In this document: positions 1 through 13,713 of the stretch, one piece after another | Layout of the letters: each line of letters begins with the position of its first letter | Numbering within the stretch: the stretch's first letter is position 1 | Assembly: GCA_038380795.1 (NCBI GenBank) | Contig: CM076269.1 | Location: 62,001 to 126,000 of the forward strand | Source: Pyrocephalus nanus | Taxonomy: Eukaryota; Chordata; Aves; Passeriformes; Tyrannidae | Direction: 5' to 3' | DNA length: 64,000 nt | Position numbers and translations under genes: made by a program | The notes under the pieces: generated by a model | The model's database searches: none | What the model saw: only the letters and a program-made list of their open reading frames with translations | Told to the model about the DNA's origin: nothing

Positions 1-3000
1 CTTTGCAAATGCATCAGACATAAAGAACTACGCTGTGGTAAAATATGATTCTAAATATTTTACTTTCTGAAATATTTTGCTGTATGGTTGATAGTAGCAC
101 TGGGTGAAAGCTTTAATTCTTCTCTTCTGACATATGTGTAATTCTTTTTACAGTCAATAAATGATGACACAGTAAATTTTCTCATGGAAGGAGATTTGAA
201 TTTGCATGCAGTGTCACTCCTGGTAGCTCCAAGGGCTGTGTTGTTCCATAGGACTGCTAAGTGAATGGTAAACTCAGCTGAGAGTGTCAGTGGCGTATTT
301 CTATTGAAATTTAATGTCCTAATTATCTGAAATTTGAGCTAAGAAAACAAAGTACAGCCCTTGGCTGTGGAATGGATTTCTGTGAAAATACACTTAATAG
401 TTTGGTTCCTCAGTTCTCACATGTTTAAAATTAACACCACTTCTGCTCCCTTTTCTCTGATAAGCCTTCAGAGTCTGGGGTTCTCTGCTTATTTTGGGGT
501 GCTGAACTATGACACAGGTTTGTTTATTTGCGGACAATAGAAGAAGTCTTGTTTTCATGAGGGGGAAGAAATCAGATAAACCACACACTGTTCCTGTGGA
601 CACCACATTACACTCTTCATTCACTGCTTGCTTCTGAAATGCTATTTTCCTGCTTTTCAAGAGCTGTGGGAGCTTCTCTTTATTTTTCTGGTGCTACTTT
701 TTGCTCTTCGTCCTTTACAAACACACTGCATCAATGTCAAACCCTTCTAAGTGCCTTAGTGTTTGGTAATGGCATTAGCACAACTATCTCAGCAGCTATC
801 GTAGTGAAGGAGATCAGTTAAATGCACAGGATTCAGTGACATTTAGCCCTGCCTATAGTGGTATTTTCTGAGTGTGAGATGTTGAACAAAGTTCTGTATA
901 GTTTTTTCAGATGGAGATTGAAACAGATATGCAAAATACTGCACATATTCTCTGAAGATTGTGCATGTGTAGTACAGGACACGTGAACAATTGTTTCATG
1001 TTATGAGTTGCTATTGCTACTAACATCAAAATTTGTCATGAAGTATCTGCACCACTGAAACCCTTCAACGCAGTTGAACTAAATGGCATTGTCTGTGTTG
1101 CTCCTTACCTCATGAGAGGTCTCTTGAACCATTAACAGTCTCAACAATTTCAGAAGGGAACCTGAGTTGCTGGAGGCTTTGTAGCCATCTGATGTTTTAT
1201 CCTCCTCCACAGGTCCTTGGTGTAAATCCAATGGAAGCTTACCTGGTGCCTGCCTCCCAGAATGGAAGGAAAATCTGAGTGCCTATGGTACACCTATCAT
1301 ATGTGGAGATAGTTACATTAGGTAAATAAATGCTCTCATCTTTCACCAGAAATAAGGTTGCAGAGACAGACATGCTGGTGGAGCTCCTTGAGAGGGATTA
1401 GTATCTAAGGCCTCATTGACACTAGATCTGGGGAGTCCCATTCTTCTCCCCATTCTTTCTTTCCCCTCTCTCCTCTCCTGGATTGTCTTACACTGGCTCT
1501 AGCATATGTGGAACTGTCTGTGAACCAATTCACTTGCTAAGCTGTTGGAACACTAACCCTGCAACAAAAAAATTGTAATAAATAGAATTAATGGGCTGAA
1601 CTGACTGAGAGAAGGGTGCAATAAAAAACAGGACTTGTGCAAAAGCATAATTGTGTAGACATGTTTGGGGAGGAGCAGTGAAACAGTGACAACCCATGAT
1701 TTAGTTGGCATCTTGTCACTCACCCTGAGGCACTCTTGTTCAAAAGTTTTGGCTGTAGTTTCTTTTCTACTGAGTCATCATTCTTTTTGTGTTGCACCAC
1801 CTTGGATCCCTGATGCTTAGTTTGCTTTCCATGGCTCTGGTTCAGCATAATGATGTGGGTGGGGGATGCTCTGACAGGTAACAACACTGTCTCATCCCAA
1901 GGACATTTTTGTGACTGTTAGTGGCCTTGGTCAAACCCCTGGGGAAAGATAAGCATCTTCTTCTCTACTTTTTTTTATCTATCAGGGATTAGCCTGAAGT
2001 CTCACAGTCCAAGTGCAAGAGCAGAGGAAACTTTTGGACAAAAGTTGAATGTCTTTTAAATAGTGAGTCGAGATTCTCATGTACTGGGGCACTGGGGGGA
2101 GAGGAGTGACTGAATTGCGCAGGTGGGCTTAAGTATGTAAAGTCCTGTATCCTACTATAGGTCTCCGCATCTTTAGAGCCTCCAATGGGCTCCAGAGGTA
2201 TCTGTTAAGATCAGTGCGTGACTGGAGCTTCTAATGTGTGAGCTAGAACCGAGAGCAAACCTTAAAGCGCTTAGTAGTGCACAGCACAGCCCACAGCCTG
2301 GCTTATGAGGTTATTTTTATGCATCTCCACAAAGAGACATGAAAGCCCCATGAGCTGGGCTTTGTCGAGACACGGTTCTTACACCAAATGACAATAAAGG
2401 AGTCACAGGCTGCCACTGGCCTATTGCATAACAGGATCAGATGTTTTAATGAGCTTCGGCAAGTCCTGTGTTTGTCAGCCTTGCTGATTTGTAATCAAGG
2501 AGGACACTGCTATAGAAACCACTCCCGCAAACAGCATTTTTGAATATACCTAAGAAGATGAGTTTGAATTGAAATGCAAACAGACTGTGAATCAGTCCAC
2601 CTCTTTCTAAATTGTAGGACCCTGTTTAATCCAACTTGAATTTAAGTTTTCAGAGGTATTTTGTATATCTCATTTCTCAAAGCAACTAGTTTCCTCTGGT
2701 TCTTTAATATTTTTCCTGTTATAATTATTAATCCCACTTTTTAGCAAAGAATTACAAAGAAAAACTATAAATAAATCTTCAAAATTTCTCTAATAATTTA
2801 TTCTATAAAATACGTTTAATAAAGAAATGGAACCAGAATTAATTTTAAGAATAATTGCCTATATGGCAGAGTGGAACAGCTACGAAGTAACACAAGTTGT
2901 TTAGGCTTTTTAAACTGCTGAATTATAAAGTGAAATGAAAGGATTCTGCACATAATTCTTTCAATTAAATTAAAGCAAACCCAAATAAAGAAGGAAAAAA

Positions 3001-5080
3001 CTGTTTAAGGAATTGTACTCTTAAAATTTGGGTTACTGTCAACCTGACATCCACTACAGGATATTTATGATGTTACTCAAGAGAGCACAGAAATATTTGA
3101 TGTTACCCTTTACTGTATCCCTTAGGACCCCAAACTTGCAATGACATCCCTCTTTCCCTACACCAAAATCCTACTTATGAACACCTGTTACAAACCACGT
3201 TAGAAAGGTGTGTTTTACTTCTCACTGTAGTTTACAAAGACTATGATATACCGAACTGGTGTATTATCAATGAAGGATTGTGTTGGGCTACATTTTTCCA
3301 TAAGGTAAAATTTCCTCTGATACTCTCACCTGAATGTATCTCCCAAAGACTTTTCCTTTCCTGGCCAGCCTTTTAAAAAAACATAACCAAACCCGATCCA
3401 GGATGCACAGCAGAGTGCTTGGGGGAGTTCTCCTTTGAATAGCATCAGCTTCAGGAACAGCTGCTAAGATCAAATGGACAAAGGGAATTCAGCACCACCC
3501 ACTCTTTGTATTATCTTTTAAACCTCAGGAGCTTAATCCTTTCTATGAACAAGGTCTGTTGTCCCGCTTGCCATTATCACTAACATATATTCTGGGTAAC
3601 TCTGCTTTCTCCTAGGAGTGCACCTGCAGCAAAGCTACAGTATAAAGGTCCAAAGTCTCTGCAAATAAACTGGGTCATAAAATGAAAGTTTTCTTCTGCA
3701 CTGCAAGGAATGATTTCCTATGGTCTAAATAAAAGTAAAAAGAATTTAGTTGTTAAAAATGTTTTTTCATGTTTTTGCAAAGGTAATAAGAGCCAAAACA
3801 ATAACCAGTATTTCTGCAAGCTGACAGAATGTGCTTCCAACACAGCAAGAAACAGTCAGTTTACCAGCCCCATGATCTCTTTCGTCGGCCTGGAGAGATT
3901 GTTATAGTCTGCCCATAAACGAGAGAAATAACTTTACTTCCAGCATATAGGACAGGAGCATATTTCATTTCTGGGAGTTAAATTTTTTTGAGAATTTTGG
4001 AAGGCTTACTTTGACTTTATTTGGCATTTTTTCATTCTCAAGTTGACCTTTGAAAACCAGAAATGTTGAATGAAAAGGAATCTGGACTTAGAGCAAGCAT
4101 CATGGAAGAGATGTAAGGAGGTTTATCACTACTTTTGTGAGTTTAGTTTATCAGCTACTTTTGTGACAGGAAAACCTACAAGACACATTTTCCTTCACAA
4201 TTCCATCCCTTATTGCATGTCCGCTTGGTGACCCTAAGAGTGAAAATGTTAATGTGTTTCCTGTATCCTGTGTTACCAATTTCTTATACAGAAAAAAAAA
4301 TTAAAAAAAAAAATCAAAATTTGCCAACTTGGGTGGATAACTGACTTTAAGAAAGAGTGCGTAATTATAATGTATTAAAAATAAATATTTTATATCCTAA
4401 TTCCTGTGATTTCTCTGTGATGTTGTCTTTCCAGTCATAACAGCCATGCTGTCTACTGCATCCTAAGCCTCTTTCTTGTCAGTAATTGTTTTATTACTTT
4501 GTGATCTCATCTATAACACCCTAGCTTCTGAAGAAATGATGAGAATAATTCACAATCCCTTACCTTTACTTTGTTTAGATGTCTGTGATGTGTGCTCTGA
4601 GTCCTCCAACAGAGTACTCTCCTCAAAGCTAAAGAAAATATTGGACCATTAAATGTAAGTGTACAGAGAATGGAGCTGAACAGACTTTAAATACTCATTA
4701 ATCACTAGAAATTAAAACTGAATTAGAACTTTTTTTTTTTTAATCTCAGCAGAACTTGTTCTGGTGACCTCATCTTAAAAAACAAACAAACAAACAAACA
4801 AACAAACAAGAACACAAAACCCCTAACAGAATAGGGTTGATAATATTGAAAATTATTGTTTATTAACCTGGAAATATATTAGGATGAAGAGGATCAAATT
4901 TTGAAAAGGCAACACATCACGTATCATCACATATTTAGTGGTGTGATGTTGAACAGTTTAACTGATGTTCTCTGGGCAATAAGGCACATGCCAGACTGGG
5001 TATCTTGGCGCTCCTCCACCATCACTCCCAGACACAGAAGGCTTTCAGATATGTGAGGTCTTCCACAGAGAGGCATACTT
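1..5080. other. Intergenic region upstream of SSX2IP
   Basis: AT-rich sequence with only short open frames (the longest under 90 codons), none with a recognisable protein, splice context or conserved motif. It holds homopolymer runs, an A-rich stretch near 4290-4312 and a short AAAC microsatellite near 4777-4810. I see no tRNA-like or other RNA gene. It is probably the spacer between SSX2IP and the next gene upstream, and could hold distal regulatory elements that single-sequence reading cannot reveal. Confidence 0.6.
4777..4810 (+). repeat. (AAAC)n microsatellite
   Basis: A run of A-rich AAAC/CAAA tetranucleotide repeats, about eight units, seen directly. It lies a few hundred bases before the CR1 fragment. 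Confidence 0.85.
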
Positions 5081-5089
5081 GTGATAAAT

Positions 5090-5585
5090 GACTGGGAGAA
5101 TAACCCATTGAGAACAGCTGTAGAGAAGGACTTAGGGGTTCTCGTGGATGAAAAGCTGGACATGAGCCATCAGTGTGTGCTCACGGCCCAGGAGGGCAAC
5201 CCTATGTGGGCTCTATAAAAACACCACGGCTCCAGGTCGAGGGAGCTGATTGTCCCTCTCTCCTCTGCCGTCATGAGAGCCCACCTGGAGCACTGCATTC
5301 AGCTCTGGGGTCCTCAGCACAGGAAAGACGTTGCCCTGATAGAGGGGGTGCAGAGGAGGCCACAAGATGATCAAAGGGCTGGAGCACCTCTACTATGAAG
5401 ACAGGAAGGGAGTTTCTAAAAGGCAGAGTGACGTTTTATACAGGCAGATAGGAGGAGACAAGGGGTTGGGTTTAAACTGAAAGAGGAGAGATTTAGATTC
5501 GATGTTAGTAAGACGCTCTGTACTGTGAGGGTACTGTAAGGCACTGGCACAGGTGGCCCAAAGGAACTGAGAGGCGATGACCTTC
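5090..5585 (+). mobile_element. CR1 LINE fragment, 3' part, degraded
   Basis: The text follows the end of the avian CR1 reverse-transcriptase frame and its 3' region in order: a 'gaaaagctggacatgagcca' block, then 'gagagcccacctggagcac', then 'cacaagatgatcaaagggct', then a 'tttagattcgatgttagtaa' tail block and a relic of 'ggcactggcacaggtggccc'. The frame is broken by indels, so the copy is dead. It abuts the CpG island that follows. The family call is from recognition of CR1 consensus phrases; the exact ends are approximate. Confidence 0.85.
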
Positions 5586-6400
5586 CAGGCCGCGCAGCAG
5601 CGGAGGGCCCAGACCCCGCGGGCACCTCCCGCAGCCAAACCAGCGGTGCCCTCGCTCATCCTCCCCCACCGGCTCTAAGGGAGCCGCGCCCGAGGCGCCA
5701 CCCCCGAGGCCTTGCCGTGCACGAGCCGAGCTTGGGCAGCCCCGGCTGGCGCGGAGCAGGTGCCGCCGGAGGTCTCCCGGCAACCGCCCGGCCAATGGCA
5801 GCGGGGTGGGGCGGCGCTTTAACCCCGCGGGGCCCAGCCAGGGGCTGCACCGGTCGTGAGGCTCGCTCAGAAGGCTCATCTTGCTCGTCCCTGCAGCCGC
5901 AGCAGGTGGTCGGTGCGCGCACTCCTCCTCCCCGGCAGCGGCGGAGCGGGAGGAGCGTCCGACGGGGTCGGTTCCGCCCCACGCGCGGCGGTAACGGCGC
6001 TCGGCGGCCGCGGGCGGGGCGCGGGGGAGGAGGTGGCCGGTGGGGAAGCGGCTGGGGCGCCGCGGGAGGGACCGCTGAGGGACCGGCGCTGCACTAGGCA
6101 GTCCCGCCCACGGGCTCGGCGTGCCCGCGGTCTGGGCTCGCCCCGGGCCAGGGGAGGGCCCCGTGCGGAGGCAGCAACCTCTGGCCGCGGCGGTGCGGTG
6201 GGTCTGGACATATGCTCCCTCCTATCAGGCTCCGGCTGACCTGCAGAGACGAGGGAGAGCTGCGATTCGGCTGAGCTTTGCCGGCTGTTCCTCCTCCGCG
6301 CTCAAAGGCCCGGCGTTTTGTTATCTCTGTGAAGCTACAGCGGCAGATGCTCGGAGGTGGGAGCCATAAAGCTTTTTACTGAGTCAGGGAATTTGTGGCG
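5580..6400 (+). promoter_or_regulatory. SSX2IP: CpG-island promoter and likely noncoding first exon of SSX2IP
   Basis: About 0.8 kb of very GC- and CpG-rich sequence in an otherwise AT-rich window. It contains GC boxes and a CCAAT box at 5792-5796. This is the only CpG island in the window and lies upstream of the SSX2IP coding exons on the same strand, which is the usual form of a broadly expressed gene promoter. Open frames in all registers across it result from GC richness. The start site and the first donor cannot be fixed from sequence alone; the first intron would then be about 7 kb. Confidence 0.75.
5792..5796 (+). promoter_or_regulatory. CCAAT box in the CpG island
   Basis: CCAAT in forward orientation inside 'cggccaatggcagcgg', followed within 20 bases by GC-box-like sequence. 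This is consistent with NF-Y plus Sp1 control and transcription to the right. Function is inferred. Confidence 0.5.
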
Positions 6401-6420
6401 GCTCGCGTTGAGGTGCTGGC

Positions 6421-6428
6421 TCACGTGA
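6421..6428. promoter_or_regulatory. TCACGTGA palindromic E-box
   Basis: An exact eight-base palindrome at the downstream edge of the CpG island. It matches the core recognised by USF and MiT/TFE factors. Position near the presumed start site makes it a plausible SSX2IP promoter element, but no activity can be shown here. Confidence 0.35.
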
Positions 6429-6779
6429 TGTAAGAGCACAGGTTCCGTGAATGACCTAGGCATTCTTTTAAATCTTCTTTAAAATTTTATTTACTTGCAG
6501 CAAAGCTCAACTGAGTTTGAAGATCAAATCGTAATGCGAGACCAGTTTGTAGTGTTACTTCATGCCCTGTTTATGTAGAAGGCTCTGCTGTTTGCTGTGC
6601 TGTCAATGAAACAGTTACGCAGGGCTCCATAGGCTGCCAAGGTATGATAGGAATTTCAGGGTAATGACTTAAAATAGGAGGCATTCGAAATAAAACGTGA
6701 ATGTATCAGATAAATTTTAATAATAAGCTTAGAAGGTAGACCTAGAGAGATGATCTGATACAGTTAACGGACATTTCAG

Positions 6780-6965
6780 TTTTAAGTGTTTAGCGGGAAA
6801 GACGTTATTTTGGGGATCTTTCTTGGTAAGAGAAGGAGACAGCAGAAAGCTCTGGCACTATCACTTATAATTTGGACTGAAGAAAGCATAGGAGAGGGTA
6901 ATATCAGGCTCATTGGGTTCAATATCTTGTTTCTGAAGCTGGCAGCAGATGCTGAGGAAAAGATG
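6780..6965 (+). other. Possible alternative 5' exon, weak
   Basis: An acceptor-like 'acatttcag' ends at 6779, and a strong donor 'gtaagtatag' starts at 6966, just downstream of the CpG island. The 186-base interval could be an alternative untranslated or in-frame exon of SSX2IP, or a chance pairing. Nothing encoded in it is recognisable. Confidence 0.15.
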
Positions 6966-9900
6966 GTAAGTATAGGTTGGTTGCACAGCAATGCTTTTAT
7001 CTGTGTATCCTCCCAGTATACCGCAGTCTGGAGCGGAAGGATTTCTGAGCAGAGGTTGTATCTGGCTTTTTAAATTTAATAGCTGCTGATGGATGTTTTT
7101 CAAAAAAATTAGAGGCAGTTTATATATTTAGTATTCATAGCACTTTATGGTGATGTAAGTCCACAGTTTAACTATATGGAAAAATGCTTTTATTTTCCAG
7201 CTTTTGCAGTGAATGTCTCATTTCACTCTTTGTAACTGCTGTGTTAAAAGAAGCAATGAATATTTGTTTTCTATATGTTGGTCCTATTTCTCTAGCTGTT
7301 TCCTCTTCTATCTGAAAAGTCATAGCTTATTAGTTTCCTGGATGAAAGCACTGGTTGACCTTGTTGCACTGTATTCAGGTCTGTTCTGCCTTTTTTACAG
7401 GGAAGGTTGCACCTGTGTGATATTTTAAGCTGGAGAAGCTCAGTGTTCATACAGAGGCATAATGATAGTCTCTTTCTGTCCCCTGGTCCTGTGTAGTGTT
7501 AACTGCCTGTGAGATGTTATTTTCAGAGGACTAATCATAGTGACCCTGGGATCTCTTCCCGCATGATAATGCCTAATTACAGGTTGTTGGTTTAAGTAGG
7601 TAGCAGAGTTGTCTTTTTCATTGTTTAGTTTGCATTTGTGAACAAGGAATTTTGGCTGCTGATTTTTATCATACATTTATTTAGTATGAGAACAACCTTC
7701 TGCAGTTTGTCATTCGATCTGGGTGTTTAATTTTGTGAATAGCCCTGTACAGTGCATGAGTACACCACCTGTTCATCACCTCTTTAAATTTACTAAACAA
7801 CAGAGATGCCTGCACAGACCACTTTGGGACTCTAATTTTTGTCTCTTTGGGACTTTCATACATTCTTCTCATCCTTCTTTACCTTATTACTACATTTTGC
7901 CCTTCCTCATTTATAGTCGGTCATTAATAAATCCTCTGACATCTTAGTTTAAGAGCCTTTGGAAGGAACATTGTGAAAAGGTTTTTGACAATCCAATTAT
8001 GCTGTCTTGCCCAGGTATGTTAGATTATTCCTTCTTCCAGAGCACCATGGCAGACTCATCAGTGTACCTTCCTTCCACACAAGGTATGCTGACATTTCAC
8101 CAGTCCTGTTCATTTGCAGCTGCCAAGTTTGTTCTGTGACACATTTTGATTAACAGAAACCTAGAATTTGCATGAGAATTATTCTCTTAATTCCCTGGTA
8201 ATCTTTAGAGAAATTAGTTAACTTCTTGCATTCCATGCCTGATTTAACTTGCAGGTTATATGCTACTGAAACTTGTGAGTTTCATAATTTCTGATGTCTG
8301 GAGTACTACTTCTGGCTCTGCCTAGTAAATATCTCACCAACTTTAGGAACTAGTAAGGTGGTGGTTTGTCTTGTTCTGTTATTTTATTTGTTTGTTTTTT
8401 TCTTTCTCTTTCTTTTAAAAAGTTGTCTGCTTTGCAGAGACAGATGAGCTATAGAGTTGGGCTAAAGTTGAGGAGGAGACATGCAGAAGGTGGTTTCTGA
8501 GGTTTCACTCTTGTCTGTGACATGGAGAGTTTTGGTAACAGAAAGTTCTGCGTCAGCTACGTGTAGTAAGTGGTTTGTAAGTACAAAGAGAAATACAGTT
8601 CTGAAGATGAACAATAGAACTATTGTTTAATGATAGGAAAATGCTAATGTGAAATTCATTGTGTTACTTCAAAATAGGATAGGAATTTGAGAGCCAGATG
8701 AAACATTTCCATATGTTTCAAATTTTTCAATGATTAACAGTGTTTCAATCAACTGTGTATGTAAAATGTAGAGTTAAATCTTAAGGTAGTAGAACAGATT
8801 ATATTCCTTGTAACCTGAGTGTTTGAGGCAAAGACCATGACACAACAGTCGTTGAACACTGAGTTTTATCAGATGTGAGAGTATATTCTTGTGTGGTTAT
8901 ATGGATTGAGAAGATTGACTATTTATTTTCATTAATCCCTTGTTTATTTTTTTTAGTTTATTTGTTTGATTTTCTTTGGGGTGCGCTTTTTTTTTTTTTA
9001 AGTAAAATAGAATGGAGAATTGTAATTGGGATTTTCCAAGTATGACGCATTCAGAATGAAGCAGAGACTTAATACCCACAGCCTGGATGGTTTGGCTTGC
9101 TTTTTCACGTTACTTTGGACAATAATGGGAAGTTTAGCTGGAAATCTGACATTACTTGAAGTTCCCATATAGTGTGGATAAGGGGGTGGCATTCCCTCAC
9201 ACTCATTTTGAAGCTGATAAAAAACTGTGGCAATTTAATCATTATTCTAAGTGTGGGAGGAAAAATCTGGGGTCTGCTTTGATTGCAAGACCCATCATTA
9301 AAATTAAAAGATTAAATAAAAGTCACTAAAAGAGATTTTTAGAGTAAGAAATTCTTTTAACTATACAAATATCACTGAATAAGATATACATATTAATGCT
9401 AATTATAAACTGTTATTAAAAGTTCTGTAGAGAGAGAATAAATGTCAAAATTCTTGGGAGGAAATGCAGGGACTTTCATGGCAACTACATGAATTAAAAC
9501 AAGTATATGTCATTATGTTACCAGGGATATATTTGTAAACCTGCAATATCTTGACTGGAGTGTATGTTAAATTTACCTAGACTTTCATGTTTTTGTGTCT
9601 ATCCAGATAAAAGCCATCTGCGTGACATCTGTGGGTGACTAGTCAAATACAAAAGCTTTAAACAGCTTCACAGCTCCTTTTGGGTTTTATTTTAGTGGAA
9701 AAAAAATGACATTGGCTTTTAAGGAAATGCTCAGTATGTGCCCCCACAATTTTTCAAGTTGAAACATATGCATGTCACAAGTTGTAGTAGTATTTGAAAC
9801 ATGCAGAGAAGGAATGTTTGGCAATTTCTGGTGGATGCTGACTTCAAACCTTTTTTTCCAAGACATTGCACCTCTCCAGAGGTTCCTTTCCATATCCTTT

Positions 9901-12900
9901 CTACCATGGGGGGGTAAAAGTTTTCTAGGTTACCAGATACTGCATTTCCAACTTGTATCACACCCTGTCTAGGTTAGAGAAGACCAGATGGTGCAATCTG
10001 ATCACAGTACAGCGCTGTGACAAGCGATTCTCTGCTGATTGTCTGAGTGAATTTTACAAATCCAGTTATGACTGCTCCTTTTCAAGTTTAAGGATGATAT
10101 TTAGAAATATTAAGTATGCTGCACTGTGTTAAGTTTATAATTCTATTTCTTGCTGCTTGTGATTTTTCAGGTTTTGATATGGCCTGAACTCAGACTTTCT
10201 TAGGGAGATTTCTGTCTCGAATCTTGACGTGTATATGATCAGTCCGTCCCCTGTCCCCCAAAACACAAAACAGTAATTAAGAAGAGCTGCTTTCAGCTCT
10301 TTGAGTTTGTGAAATGTACTGTTTTTAAACTTTACCCTAAATTTGTTCTTGAAAAGAAAGATGTACTTAATTATCTAGGAGCTTCTAGAGATATTTCTGT
10401 AGATTTTTGTCCAAAAATTCCCCAGGTGCCTTTCAAAAAAGTTCTGGTATGTTATTACCATGACAACTTTTTTTTTTTTTTAAGTTCTTTGGGGTTTTTT
10501 GTACTTGTTCCGAAAAACACTTGAGTGCCTTGCCTTGATTACTGCTTCTTCAGTATTATCCAAGCTCTCTGATTTTAGTGAGGTGTGTGTTGGGGTTTTT
10601 TTTGTTTGATATTTGAATTTTTTTGTAGTGAGATGGTTCTGCTGTTACGTTCATGCATTTGAAATTGGATTCCAGAGGCTCATCTTTGTACAATCCATCC
10701 ATGTCTTGTTCTCTCCACGAATTTCTAGCTTGGAAGAGCAAGTGACACTGCCAACTGGCAAAATTACATCTAGAAAGCACTGAATTGTTACAAGTTTATG
10801 GGCAAGTCATCGAACCTGCTAGCAAAGTAACTAATAAATCCCTGTGTACAGGCAATGGGCGCAGAAGATAAATCATTAATTAGTTATGGCAGTTTTAGGT
10901 GCTTAGTGGTTTTCTCTCCCACTTGCAATCACTCCGATTTTTTGCATTAGTATGAGATGCTGGGAAACAGCAAAATTAGATTTTTGCTTACCATTGCATT
11001 TTTTTTCTGACCAGGATTGAAGGGGGGGGGGGGGGCAAAGACAGACAAAAAACCTTCTTGCTACTAAAAGCTCATAGCATTCTCTTTTGCAGCTGACATG
11101 GGATTGTCTTGTTCTGTACTTCTGAATTTAATTTGAAATACAGTATGTAAAGATAAATCAAGTACAAAGTGCTGACCACTCCTTGAAATGATTACTTCTT
11201 TAAAGCTACTGCATTTGTCTGATGACACGTAATAATTTGAGATACTTCGGGGTAGTGTTCTAACAGTTGAAGGAAGTTCTTGAGTTTCATGCTTTTCAAA
11301 TCTTGAAATTGCTGAAGGTGGCTCTTAGTCTGATGTATTAGCAGTGCGCAGTGGACTGCAGGTTGTCTTCTCAAAGCAAAAGGCTCTAGAGCTTTCAAGG
11401 TTGAAAAAGAATACAGTTTCATTATCTGGACTCTATTTTACTTCTTACATACTCTTGCTTTGTCTTCACTAGACACCACTCTGAGCTTGGGTTTGTGTGT
11501 TAATGGTCTATGTTGTTAATGGTATCTCCCTACAGAGTAGTCTTGCTAAAGCATCTGCACTGAATGAATCTGCATGTGACTCATGGGTCTCAAATTTAAA
11601 GCATCATTTCATTTGCACACCTGGACTAGTCCTGTTTCTGCTTCCAGTCAAACATTGCTTGGGGGGAGAGATGCTGTGTCAGAATAGTATTGTCAGTATA
11701 GAAAGACCTGTGGGTTGATAATACTGTACGTTCAGGAAACGTAGGTGATAAAATCTCATAATGGGTGCATCAGAAATGTGAGTACTGTTTTTGTGGACTT
11801 TCCAACCTCCTTAATGGAATTTGTGTGTCTTAAGGTTTTTAACAACCATTTGAAATATCTTATTAGAATGCAGGATTGTGATGTCAGTAGTGAGAACATA
11901 CTTGTACCTTAATTTGCTGTCTTTTTTCGTTATGTTTTCACATTTATTTGATGGATACAACAGAAATGAAACTAATGTGTGAGAAGTGTGTCCTCTTAAT
12001 GCTTTCAATTCCATTTTTAAAAGCATAGTTATTTAGTTCATTTCTGGACATCTTGGTTTTACAGAGGGAAAAAATGGGAAAATATGCATAAATTTATATG
12101 GGCCAAGAGAAAGGAGAAAAAACATTTGCTAAACAAGAACAGCAACTAGATTGTTGTATTGACTGTGTTTTCTTGCTGCTTCGTGTACTTTCAGATGTGA
12201 AAGTTTTCGGGAACTACTAAATTACAACACGTGTGAGGAATAGCTATTTGCCTTTTTTCCACATAAATTTATGAACCTGGAGAAATACTCATCCATCTGG
12301 ATACTTTTTTTAGGGGTGTTTTTGTTTCCTTTTTTTAGTGCTGAGCATTCTATTACATGAATGTGCACCAGTATGATCTCTTAAAAACTTGGTGTTACTT
12401 TGGACAATGTGTTCTGTGCTTTGTAATATTGATAAAGATTTTTATTGTCTCTGTGTTCTCAAGAGACCTTATGGATAACAGCACACTTTTTTTCCCTCTT
12501 CCCTTCTTTCCCCCCACCCCGCCCCCCCCAAATGATAACTTTTTCCACAGTGATAAGAATACAGCATTTTGGTGTCAGTAATTTAGAAGTTGCTTTTCCA
12601 GAGTGTGTTTATTGGAACATTAGCAGGAGGTTAGGTGAGAACATCCTTGTGCTCTACAAGTCTACACAGTCCATCTAAAAAAGACTTGAAACTTTGTTCT
12701 AAAGTGTTGATTTAAAAAAGGAGCCTTCTTTCCTGTTAGGTGGAAAGTTTGTTTCCCTGAAGTCTCCTTGTTCCCATAACAGCTGTTGGGTTGTTCTGTC
12801 CAAATCTTAAGCATCCAAGCTGGATTTAAAACTTCCAGCAGTGAGATAATTAATGCTATTATGTGTCTTACTGTGTGGTGGAGGTAGGGTAAGGAGACAA

Positions 12901-13579
12901 TCTATTCTTTCTTATGAGTGGGTGGCTTTCCTTTGGTATCTGGAAGGTCAGTGCTGTATTGAGTGGCTGTGCCAACATGGTAAGGCTTCTCCTGTTTGTT
13001 TTCGTCAGCAATTTTGGAATTTCTGCAAAGAAGCAAGCAACTTGCCAGGGAAAGGCAATATATCTAAAAGTTAATTTAAATGGTTAAATATTAGAAGTTT
13101 CTTTGCCCTCCACCAAGTATCTTCTCTAGAGTGTTTACAACACTTCTCTTTAAGTAATAATCCTACTTGGACTTATCCCACAGAGACTTATATTAAAACT
13201 TCTTATAAGTTCACTTTAATAAAATTGCTTCCTGGTTATATGACAGGAAAATACTTAATATTTGTCTTGCTGTATTTTCTCTGATGTACATCAACAGAAA
13301 CAACTGAGTTATCTATAATGTGAGTTATTATTTTCACGTGTACTTGGTATTTTAGCTTTAGTTAACGGTTTACAAGACAATTAAGTTCAAAGCTAAATAT
13401 TGATAGATGCATTATTTTTGCAGTGTAATATTTGCTGTGCTTACAGAGTTCCAAATGCTGTGTGAAGATATGGAAAAATTTTACGTGATTCAAATTCGAC
13501 AGTCATTCTTCTGTGCCCACTTTAATCTTCTAGCTGTATTAGCTGCTTTTGTTAATCTAAAATGCTCCTGCTATTTTAG
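6966..13579 (+). other. Presumed first intron of SSX2IP
   Basis: AT-rich sequence without recognisable coding potential on either strand, containing homopolymer runs, including 14 G at 11022-11035, and no clear transposon. It lies between the CpG island and the exon with the start codon, so I read it as intron 1. Confidence 0.5.
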
Positions 13580-13713
13580 GAGATGCCTACGTAACACACG
13601 TTGCCAGCAATTGAACAAAATACTTCACCACTGAACCAGTTGCTCAGGTACCCTGCCTCTCTTTGTTGCTATGGGCGATTGGAAGACTATTATTGTGCCA
13701 GTGCTGTCATCAG
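13580..13713 (+). CDS. SSX2IP: SSX2IP start-codon exon
   Basis: A 'ctattttag' acceptor ends at 13579, although one ending at 13647 is also possible. The start codon is at 13671 and encodes 14 codons plus one base before the donor at 13714. MGDW is the conserved N-terminus of the family, which fixes the start. The sequence from the acceptor to 13670 would be 5' UTR. Confidence 0.75.

Noticed and set aside
5717..6239. Overlapping Arg/Gly/Ala-rich open frames on both strands in the CpG island
   Set aside because: GC-rich sequence has few stops; no splice context or recognisable protein.
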